A stretch of 64,000 nt of DNA from Iamia sp035765045 (GTDB lineage Bacteria > Actinomycetota > Acidimicrobiia > Acidimicrobiales > Iamiaceae), in NCBI GenBank assembly GCA_035765045.1, contig DASTYI010000139.1, forward strand, positions 5,611-69,610, in the 5' to 3' direction. The translations under genes and the position numbers were made by a program. Below the pieces are notes generated by a model, which did not search any database, had not been told where the DNA came from, and saw only the letters and a program-made list of their open reading frames with translations. Shown piece by piece: positions 24,315-31,686 of this stretch. Position 1 is the stretch's first letter. The number at the start of each line of letters is the position of its first letter.

Positions 24315-27300
24315 TCAGGCCGAGGGACGGGTGGTGGTGGTGGACCGCGCCGGGGCGGTCGTCGACGACGGGGGCGCGGTGGTCGAGGTCGGCGTGGTGG
24401 TCGACGGCGGCGGGTCCGACCGGCCCTCGGGGACGGGGCCGGTGGTGGTCGTCGTCGTCGAGGGCCCCGCGTCGCCGTCGGCCGGATCGTCCTCGCTGCC
24501 CCCGGCCGGTGGGTCGGGCTCGGCGTCGCCGCTCCCCCCGCCGGTGGCGCCGCCCTGGCGCGTGGCCAGGATGCCGAGGAGGCGCTCGGCCTCGTCGATG
24601 TGCGACTGGTAGGCGGCCAGCCCCTCGCCGTCGGCCAGCGCCTGGCGGGCGGCGTCGAACTGCTCCTGGATGGCGGTGATCAGCTCGGCGTCGGTGCCGG
24701 GGAAGTCGTCCTCGGGCTCCTCGGCCGGCTCCTCCTCGGCCGGTTCGTCCTCACCGGGATCCGCGGGGTCGGCGGGGTCGTCCTCCGGGTCCTCGATCTC
24801 CGGCCCCGGGGTGGCCTCGAGGGTCTCGGGGGCGGTGCCGAACAGCTCGACCAGGGCGTCGTAGAGGGTCGGCGCCACCGCCACCCGGCTCGAGTCGGCC
24901 CGGTCCTGGTACGAGACGATCACGGCCTGGATGCGGGGCTGGTCGTTGCTGGCGGTCACGTACATCGACTGCACGTAGAGGACCGACTGCTCGATCGGGA
25001 CCAGCAGGACGTTGCCGAAGGTGGGGTTGCTGTCGCGGAAGTTGAGGCGGAGGTTGGCCACCGCCTCGTCGTTCTGCATGGCGCTGGCCGCCACCGCCGG
25101 GCCGTTCGGGGTCTGGCCCGCGGGTATCGAGTAGCTGATCAGGGTGCCGTCGGGCGCCGCCGTGAGGAACGACGACAGCTGGGCCCGGCCCCGCACCGTG
25201 AACGGCCGGAGCAGGACGAACTCCTCGTCCTCGGCCCCGGGCAGGCGGAGCTGCTGGTAGGTCGGCTCGATCCGGTCGCGGGACTCCTCGGCGTCCTCGA
25301 CCGCCTGGGTCGTGGTGGTCGACGCCGTCGAGGCCGGCGCCGTGGTGGGGGTCGAGGCGTCGGTCGAGCCCGGGGCGGCGGCGATCGTCCAGCGGAGCCC
25401 GTCGTTGTTGAGGAAGGCGTCGGGGTCGGTGACGTGGTAGCGACCCCAGAACCCGGTCTGCACCCGGAACAGGTCCTCGGGGTAGCGGAAGTGGTCCGCC
25501 AGCCCGGGCGGGGCGTCGGCGACCGGGGCGAAGAGGTCGGGGAAGGCCTTCTCGTAGGCCCGCACCAGCGGGTCCTCGTCATCGGTGATGTAGAGGGTGA
25601 CGGTGCCGTCGTAGGCGTCGACCACCGCCTTGACCGAGTTGCGGGCGTAGTTGAACGACCGGCCCCGCAGCCCGCTGCCCGAGAGCAGGTCGTCGTCGAA
25701 GCGCGACCGCTGGGCGTTCGGGTAGCGGTCGGTGGTGGTGTAGGCGTCGATGACGTAGAGGATCCGGCCCTCGTCGTCGACGACGGGGTACGGGTCGGCG
25801 TCGAAGGCGAGGAAGGGGGCCAGCGACTGCACCCGGCTGCGGACGTCGCGCTCCATGAGGACGCGGCTGCTGGCCCGGATCGAGCCCGACGTCAGCGGCT
25901 CGATCTCGCCGAAGCGGAGGGCGAAGGCGGCCCGCCGGACGAAGCTGTCGAGCGGCACCCCGTCGCGGCCGGTGTAGCCCGACGAGCTGGCGTCGGCGTC
26001 GCCACCCCCCTCGTCGCCGTCGGTGGGCGACTCGCCCACGGCCAGCTCGGCCCGGTCGGTGTCGATGATCTTGTAGCCCGACAGGTCCTCGCCGAAGTAC
26101 ATCCTCGGCTCGGTGATGGTCGGGAAGCCGTCGACCGACTCGATGGGGATGTCGCGCACGGTGAAGTCGGGCTCGCCGCTGCCCGTCTTGGCGTTGGCCG
26201 GGGCCATCACCAGGCCGTAGCCGTAGGTGTAGACGAGCCGGCTCGCCTCCCAGCCGCTGCTCCCGGGGGGCAGGCTGCCGTCGTCGATGCTCCGGGGGGC
26301 GACCATCACCTGCCGGGCCTCGCCCTCGACGGTGTAGCGGTCGACGTCGACGTCGGGGATGTCGAAGAAGTCGCGCAGGCCCTGGCGGGTGCCGAAGCTC
26401 TTCTGGGTCTGGTTCGGGTCCCAGAGCCGGATGTTCTGGACCGTCTCCTCGTTGGCGTTGAGCTGCTCGCCGGTCAGGTCGTAGGAGGCCTCGAAGGGCT
26501 GCTCCTCGATGCCGTCGAGGCCCATGGCGGCCCGGGTCGCCTCGATGTTGTTGCGGACGTACGGCGCCTCGAGGGCCGAGCGCTCGCCGTCGACCCGGAA
26601 CCGCTGGACCAGGGCGGGGACGGCCTCGCCGGCCAGCATCGCCACCAGGCCCCAGATGCCGACGGCCATCACCGGCAGCACCCAGCCCCGCCGGCGGATG
26701 TTCACCAGGAACAGGACCGTGGCGAAGATCGAGATCAGCACCAGCAGGTCGATGGCCCGGAGCTGGACGTTGACGTCGGTGTAGGCGGCGCCGTCGACCG
26801 GCCCCCGGCCCGAGTAGACGAGCTCGTAGCGGTCGAGCCAGTACTGCCCGGCGCGCACCAGGGCCAGCGCCGCCAGCAGCACCGACACGTGGGCCTTCAC
26901 TGCCGGGCCGACCCGCTCCTGGGTGGCCTGGAGGCGGATGCCGCCGTTCAGGTAGTGGGCCACCACGGTGACCACGGTGACCACGACCAGCGCCGAGAAC
27001 ACCCAGCCGACGGTGAAGCGCAGGAACGGCAGCTGGAAGACGTAGAAGCCGATGTCCTTGCCGAACGTGGCGTCCTTCTCACCGAAGGGGACGTGGTTGC
27101 GGAGCAGGACCCAGTTGTTCCACTGGCTCGCCGTCCCGCCCCCGGCGGCCAGGGCGATCAGCGCCGAGGTGGCGCCCCGGACCAGGGCGGCGCGCCGGCC
27201 GACCAGCTCCCGGTACTTGAGCACCAGGTCGTCCTCGCTCGACCCGCCGAAGCGGAGGGTGCGCCCGCTCAACCGCTCGGCGATGAGCAGGTTCGACCAC

Positions 27301-27548
27301 ATCAGGGCGAAGAAGGCGAGCGTGAACACGGCGACCAGCAGCACCTTGGTGCCGAGGACGCCCCGCCACACGCCGGTCAGGTCGAGCGACTGGAACCAGA
27401 GGTAGTCGGTGTAGAACTCGGCGATCGTCCGCAGCGACGTGGCCACCACGAACAGGGCGACGAGGACGACCACGAGGGCGATCCGGCGCCGTCCCGCCGG
27501 GAACCGCAGCCGTCGCCTGCGCCGAGGCATGTCGGTCGGGGGACGCAT
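24315..27548 (-). CDS. UPF0182 family membrane protein
   Basis: 1077 residues, the usual size for this large actinobacterial family (COG1615). A basic N-terminus is followed by about seven membrane helices in the first 330 residues, including IALVVVLVALFVVATSL and TVGWVFSALVVVTVVTVVAHYL. A long extracellular part contains YTYGYGLVMAP, NIRLWDPNQTQ and FFDIPDVDVDRY. The C-terminal 200 residues are low-complexity, first Glu/Asp-rich (EDEPAEEEPAEEPEDD) and then Thr/Pro-rich, probably a wall-spanning tail. Function is unknown. TAGGCT lies 9 bases before the ATG. A start at the MPRRRRR methionine is possible. Confidence 0.9.
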   Translation of the reverse strand: MRPPTDMPRRRRRLRFPAGRRRIALVVVLVALFVVATSLRTIAEFYTDYLWFQSLDLTGVWRGVLGTKVLLVAVFTLAFFALMWSNLLIAERLSGRTLRFGGSSEDDLVLKYRELVGRRAALVRGATSALIALAAGGGTASQWNNWVLLRNHVPFGEKDATFGKDIGFYVFQLPFLRFTVGWVFSALVVVTVVTVVAHYLNGGIRLQATQERVGPAVKAHVSVLLAALALVRAGQYWLDRYELVYSGRGPVDGAAYTDVNVQLRAIDLLVLISIFATVLFLVNIRRRGWVLPVMAVGIWGLVAMLAGEAVPALVQRFRVDGERSALEAPYVRNNIEATRAAMGLDGIEEQPFEASYDLTGEQLNANEETVQNIRLWDPNQTQKSFGTRQGLRDFFDIPDVDVDRYTVEGEARQVMVAPRSIDDGSLPPGSSGWEASRLVYTYGYGLVMAPANAKTGSGEPDFTVRDIPIESVDGFPTITEPRMYFGEDLSGYKIIDTDRAELAVGESPTDGDEGGGDADASSSGYTGRDGVPLDSFVRRAAFALRFGEIEPLTSGSIRASSRVLMERDVRSRVQSLAPFLAFDADPYPVVDDEGRILYVIDAYTTTDRYPNAQRSRFDDDLLSGSGLRGRSFNYARNSVKAVVDAYDGTVTLYITDDEDPLVRAYEKAFPDLFAPVADAPPGLADHFRYPEDLFRVQTGFWGRYHVTDPDAFLNNDGLRWTIAAAPGSTDASTPTTAPASTASTTTTQAVEDAEESRDRIEPTYQQLRLPGAEDEEFVLLRPFTVRGRAQLSSFLTAAPDGTLISYSIPAGQTPNGPAVAASAMQNDEAVANLRLNFRDSNPTFGNVLLVPIEQSVLYVQSMYVTASNDQPRIQAVIVSYQDRADSSRVAVAPTLYDALVELFGTAPETLEATPGPEIEDPEDDPADPADPGEDEPAEEEPAEEPEDDFPGTDAELITAIQEQFDAARQALADGEGLAAYQSHIDEAERLLGILATRQGGATGGGSGDAEPDPPAGGSEDDPADGDAGPSTTTTTTGPVPEGRSDPPPSTTTPTSTTAPPSSTTAPARSTTTTRPSA

Positions 27549-27557
27549 ACCGGCCGC

Positions 27558-27563
27558 AGCCTA
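27558..27563 (-). promoter_or_regulatory. -10 box TAGGCT before the UPF0182 gene
   Basis: On the minus strand TAGGCT ends 9 bases before the ATG at 27548. Spacing is at the long end of the class. Confidence 0.4.
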
Positions 27564-27610
27564 CCGACGACCCCCCGGCCGACATGTGTCGGCCGGGATG
27601 CGACCCGTCC

Positions 27611-27639
27611 CGCCTCAAGGTGCCAGGCACCTTGAGGCG
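27611..27639. repeat. 29-bp palindromic repeat, copy 2
   Basis: The arms CGCCTCAAGGTGCC and GGCACCTTGAGGCG surround a central A, and one more C/G pair extends the stem on each side. It lies 15 bases after the stop of the DivIVA-like gene and before the UPF0182 promoter, both on the minus strand, so here it would end one transcript before the next begins. Confidence 0.85.
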
Positions 27640-27654
27640 GTGCCCCGCCGCGGG

Positions 27655-30066
27655 TCAGGCCGGGGTGGCCACCCGTTCACCCACGACGAGGCAGCGGCAG
27701 CCCGGGTGGGCCGGGGGGTGGGCGTGCCCCGTCGGGAAGGCCTGGCCCGAGGGCACCGTGCCGGCCAGGGCGTCGTCCTCGCAGTCGGGACAGGCCGGTG
27801 CGGTCGGGTCGGGCACCCAGCGGACCGGGGCCCCGGGCGGCCGCACCGCCACCTGGCCCTGCCCGAAGGCGGCCAGCACGAGGTGGCGGGTCGCCTCGAC
27901 CAGCCACTCGGTCTTCCACTCCCGGTAGGTGGCGCGGAGGCGGTCCGAGACGTCGTCGGCGTCCTCGACCCCGTCGAAGCAGCGCTCGACCCGGGGCCGG
28001 ACGACGCTCGACAGGCTGCGGGCCAGCTCCTCGGCCAGCGGGGTGATCGACAGCGAGGCGGGGAGCCCCGCACCCTCGAAGGCGGCGCCCTCCTCGGCCG
28101 CGGCCAGGAGGTCCTCCTCGACGGCGGCGGCGTAGGCGGCCACCTGGTCGGCGACCGGGAGGATGGCGTCCAGGTCGGCCCGCCCCTTCTCCCGCCGCAC
28201 GGCGTCGAGGACGGTGCCCTGCTCGTCGGCCAGCACCCGCTTGAGCCGGCGGGCGACCCGGACCTCGATCGGCTCGACGGCCCCGTCGCGCCGCTCCAGC
28301 AGGCTGAGGAGCGCCTCGTCGTCGATCCCGTCGGTGACGGGCTCCGCCTCGGGCTCCGGCTCGGGCTCGGGCTCGGGCTCCGGCTCCGGCTCCTGGGCGG
28401 CCGCCGGCTCGGGCTCGGGGTCCTCGGGCTCCGGCTCCTCGGCCTGCGACGCCTTGAGCTTGGCGAACAGGGCGTCGACACCCGCCGCCGGCTCCGGCTC
28501 CGGCTCGGCGGTGTCGGCCTCGGGCTCGCCCCAGAGGTCCGCCCCCGACCCGCTCGCCTCCCCGACCGGCTCGGCGTCGATCCTCACCACCGGCACCGGC
28601 TCCGTCACCGGCTCCCCGGTCTCGGACTCCGGCTCGGGCTCCGCCACCGACTCGGCGGCCTCCGGCTCCGGCTCGACCTCGGCCACCGGCTCGACGGCCT
28701 CCGCCACCGGCTCCACCTCCGGCTCGGCCACCGGCTCGACGGCCTCCGCCACCGGCTCCGGCTCCACCTCGGGCTCGGCCACCGGCTCGGTGGTGACCGC
28801 CTCCGGCTCGGGCTCCGCCTCCGGCTCGGTGGTGACGGCCTCCGCCTCGGCCTCCGGCTCCGCCGCCTCGGCGTCGGCGGGCGCGGCGTCGGCGGGCTCG
28901 GGCGGGGTGGCCTCGGGGGCGGGGGCGGTGAGGTCGATGACGGGGTTCTCGCTGCTGGGGTCGCCGTCGACGGCCTCCTCGGGGCCGTCGGCCGGAGCCA
29001 CCAGGGGGAGGCCGGCGGCCCGGGCGGCGGCGATCTGGGACTCGAGCTGCTCGACGGTGTCCTCGGGCTGGGAGTCGGCCCGCATCCGGGCCGCCTCGGC
29101 CGCCGTGCGGGCCTCGGGCAGCGCCCGGCGCAGCCCGGCGGTGGCCTCGTCGATCGTGCGCTGGACGCCGTCGTAGGACTCGAGCAGCTGGTCCCGGGCG
29201 GCCTGGAGCTGCTCGAGCTGGACGCGGGCCGTCTTCCGGCGCCGGGCCAGGTCGGCCAGCATCCGCTCGCGCACCCGCTGGGCCTCGGCCACCATCTCGC
29301 GCCCCTCGGCCTGGGCCGCGTCACGGTCGGCGGCGGCCGCGGCCCGGATGGCGGCGGCGTCGTCGCGGGCGGCCTGGCGCAGCCCCTCGGCCTCGGCCTC
29401 GGCGGCGGCGACGATGGCGGCAGCGGCCTCCTCGGCCTCGGCGGTGCGGACCCCGAGGACCTCCTCGGCCTCGGCCCGGATGCGGTCGCCGTCGGCCTGG
29501 GCCTCGGCCCGGCTGGCGGCGGCGGCCTCCTCGGCCTCGGTCCGGATGGCCTCGGCGGCGCCCCGGATGGCGGTGGCGTCGGCCTCGGCCTCGGCCCGCA
29601 ACCGGGCCGCCTCGGCCTCGCTGTCGGCGGCCGCGGCCCGCCGGGCCTCCTCGGCGGCGGAGCGGATGGCCTGGGCCTCGTCGCGCAGCCGAGCGGCGTC
29701 GGCGTCGGCCTCGCGCCGGGTCTGGCCGGCCGACTCGGCCGCCTCCTTGAGCATGCGGGCGACGTTCTCCTCGGCCCGCTCCTTGATCTCGGCGGCGGCC
29801 TTGTGGGCCGAGGTCAGGACCCGGGCCGTCTCCTCGCCGAGGGCGGCGGTGAGCTGGTCCTCGTCGACCACGGGGCGGGCCGTGGCCGCCGCCCGCAGCT
29901 CGGCGACGTCGGCCTGGGCCGCGTCGCGCTCGACGGTGAGCCGCCCCACCACCTCGGCCAGCTGGCCCAGGTAGGCCCGCACCTCGTCGGGGTCGAAGCC
30001 CTTGCGGCGCACGGCGAACTCGCGGCCGGTGATCGAGGCCGCGCGAGGGTCGGGGGGGGAGGCCAT
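27655..30066 (-). CDS. DivIVA-domain coiled-coil protein with phage-head-like C-terminus
   Basis: 803 residues. A DivIVA-type N-terminus (TGREFAVRRKGFDPDEVRAYL, about 10-30) is followed by an Ala/Glu/Arg-rich coiled coil to about 330. Next is a low-complexity Pro/Glu/Val region (about 380-590) with many EPEPE and AVEPVAE units. Then comes a globular, mainly helical part. The last 47 residues hold CPDC, GHAHPPAHPGCRC and a short strand. That Cys/His pattern is the one found at the C-end of SPP1 gp7/Mu F phage head proteins. DivIVA proteins mark curved membranes and organise polar growth. The combination is unusual. The start follows TAGCAT by 8 bases. Confidence 0.8.
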   Translation of the reverse strand: MASPPDPRAASITGREFAVRRKGFDPDEVRAYLGQLAEVVGRLTVERDAAQADVAELRAAATARPVVDEDQLTAALGEETARVLTSAHKAAAEIKERAEENVARMLKEAAESAGQTRREADADAARLRDEAQAIRSAAEEARRAAAADSEAEAARLRAEAEADATAIRGAAEAIRTEAEEAAAASRAEAQADGDRIRAEAEEVLGVRTAEAEEAAAAIVAAAEAEAEGLRQAARDDAAAIRAAAAADRDAAQAEGREMVAEAQRVRERMLADLARRRKTARVQLEQLQAARDQLLESYDGVQRTIDEATAGLRRALPEARTAAEAARMRADSQPEDTVEQLESQIAAARAAGLPLVAPADGPEEAVDGDPSSENPVIDLTAPAPEATPPEPADAAPADAEAAEPEAEAEAVTTEPEAEPEPEAVTTEPVAEPEVEPEPVAEAVEPVAEPEVEPVAEAVEPVAEVEPEPEAAESVAEPEPESETGEPVTEPVPVVRIDAEPVGEASGSGADLWGEPEADTAEPEPEPAAGVDALFAKLKASQAEEPEPEDPEPEPAAAQEPEPEPEPEPEPEPEAEPVTDGIDDEALLSLLERRDGAVEPIEVRVARRLKRVLADEQGTVLDAVRREKGRADLDAILPVADQVAAYAAAVEEDLLAAAEEGAAFEGAGLPASLSITPLAEELARSLSSVVRPRVERCFDGVEDADDVSDRLRATYREWKTEWLVEATRHLVLAAFGQGQVAVRPPGAPVRWVPDPTAPACPDCEDDALAGTVPSGQAFPTGHAHPPAHPGCRCLVVGERVATPA

Positions 30067-30074
30067 CGCCCGCG

Positions 30075-30080
30075 ATGCTA
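30075..30080 (-). promoter_or_regulatory. Leaderless-type -10 box TAGCAT
   Basis: On the minus strand TAGCAT ends 8 bases before the ATG at 30066. It supports that ATG over the longer frame starting at 30108. Confidence 0.5.
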
Positions 30081-30108
30081 CGACCGCGGCCCTGTCAGGT
30101 CGGGGCAA

Positions 30109-31686
30109 TCAGCGCGTGCCGGACCCGCCCAGCCCGGTGCCGAGCCCGGTGCCGAGGCCGCCGACCACCCCGCCGAGCCCGCCCACGATGCCGCCGGTCG
30201 CCCCGCCCACGGCCTCGCCGGCGGCGCCCACCACCCCGCCCACCCCGCCGACTGCGCCGGCGACGCCGCCGACCACGCCGTCGATGACGGCACCGGCGCC
30301 GGGCACGACCCGGTCGACCCCGTCGGTGACCCCGCCGACGGTGCCCCCCACGGCGCCGCCGACGCCCTCGACCACCTCGGGCACGTTGGGCGTGGTCGGG
30401 GTGGGCAGCTGCGGCAGGGTCGGCGTCGGGACGGTCGGCACCGGCGGCACGGGGAGGCCGCCCGATCCCCCCGACCCGCCGGGGTCGGTAGCGCCGCCGC
30501 CGGGCACGGTGGTCGACGGTGGCGCGCCGTCGGCGCCGGTGGCCGTCGGCGGGGTCCCGCCCTCGGCGGCCGGGGCGTCGGCGGCGGCCTCGGCCCCGTC
30601 CGACGCCACCTCGGCGTCGTCGCCGGTCGAGGCCTGGAGGTCGACGGTGTCGAGGGCGTCGCGGAGGATCGGCAGCACGTCGGCCGAGCGGGCGCCCTGG
30701 TCGATGGCGGCCAACCCCCACGGGGCGCCGTCGGCCTGGAAGGCGGCGGCCTGGTCCCAGGCGGAGGCGAAGGAGCGCTCCTCGACGGCGAGGGCGATCG
30801 CCCCCAGCACGAGGGCCTCGCCGCCGTCGTCGAGGCCGGCGAGGCGGTCGGCGAGGGCGTCACCCCCGGGCAGGCCGGGCATGGCCTCGCGAAGGGTGGC
30901 GGGGTCGAGGAAGGCCTCGCGCTCGGCCGTGCCCAGCGAGGCCAGCAGCGGGGCGACCTGGGCGTCGATCACCAGGGCGTCGCCGAGGAAGCGCCGGTCC
31001 CAGGGGTCGTCGGCCTCGTAGCGCAGCGGCAGGCCCTCGGGCCCGAGGGCGCCGGGACCGGCGATCTCCATCCGGCGGTGGCGGGCGACCTCGGCCCGGC
31101 GCCCGGCGGTCTCGACCGCGACCCGGCCCCGGTAGGTGCCGATGCCCAGGCCGAGCCGGCGGTCGAGCCGGGCGGCGCCGTCGACCGACCCCGAGGGGTC
31201 GATGCTCACGGTGGCCCCGCCGGCCTCGATCTCGATCGGCGACGGCGCCACCGCCAGCAGGGCACCGGTGACGAGCCGGGGGGCGATCGCCATCTCGACG
31301 GTGGTGCCGGCGCGCCCGTCGTGGCGGCCCCGGCCCTCCAGCCGGACGGCGCCGGCCATCTCGAAGGTGGCCCGGCCCTCACGCACGGCGACCTGGTCGC
31401 CGGGGCCGACGTCGATGCGGTCGTCGCGGACCGTCGTGGCCGAGCCGTCGGCGTCGGTCACCACCGCCACCCCGTCGACCAGCACCCGGGCCTCGCCGGC
31501 GCCGGGCCCGCCGCCGCCGACCGAGGGCACGAGGGCGGCCGCCCCGAGCAGGGCCACGCCAGCGGGCACGAACCAGAACCGGCGCAGCCGGCCCCGGGCC
31601 GGGGGAGGGGCGTCGGGCTCGGCGGCACCGAGGGGCCGGACCTCGGCGCGCTCGCGGACGGCCTCGGGCGCGGCGGCGGTCGTCAC
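30109..31686 (-). CDS. FecR-like membrane-anchored protein with Gly-rich tail
   Basis: 525 residues. A short cytoplasmic part (about 1-33) and one membrane helix (FWFVPAGVALLGAAALVPS, about 36-54) precede a FecR-type beta domain (GEARVLVDG to EVARHRRMEI, about 60-205). A helical region follows to about 370, then a Pro/Thr linker and a tail made almost only of Gly, Val, Thr and Ala (GGVVG, GGVGG). FecR domains sense or scaffold in the envelope. The GTG start overlaps the histidine kinase stop as GTGA, so it is probably a partner of that kinase. No sigma factor adjoins. Confidence 0.7.
   Translation of the reverse strand: MTTAAAPEAVRERAEVRPLGAAEPDAPPPARGRLRRFWFVPAGVALLGAAALVPSVGGGGPGAGEARVLVDGVAVVTDADGSATTVRDDRIDVGPGDQVAVREGRATFEMAGAVRLEGRGRHDGRAGTTVEMAIAPRLVTGALLAVAPSPIEIEAGGATVSIDPSGSVDGAARLDRRLGLGIGTYRGRVAVETAGRRAEVARHRRMEIAGPGALGPEGLPLRYEADDPWDRRFLGDALVIDAQVAPLLASLGTAEREAFLDPATLREAMPGLPGGDALADRLAGLDDGGEALVLGAIALAVEERSFASAWDQAAAFQADGAPWGLAAIDQGARSADVLPILRDALDTVDLQASTGDDAEVASDGAEAAADAPAAEGGTPPTATGADGAPPSTTVPGGGATDPGGSGGSGGLPVPPVPTVPTPTLPQLPTPTTPNVPEVVEGVGGAVGGTVGGVTDGVDRVVPGAGAVIDGVVGGVAGAVGGVGGVVGAAGEAVGGATGGIVGGLGGVVGGLGTGLGTGLGGSGTR

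Noticed and set aside
23637..27635. Plus-strand frame of 1332 codons across the UPF0182 gene
   Set aside because: It is the antisense shadow of a conserved membrane protein. The translation is a low-complexity run of Gly, Val, Arg and Asp, as expected from very GC-rich DNA read in the wrong frame.
28321..28900. Tandem DNA repeats with CGGCTCGG units
   Set aside because: They code for the Pro/Glu-rich spacer of the DivIVA-like protein in frame, so they are coding low-complexity and not an intergenic repeat.
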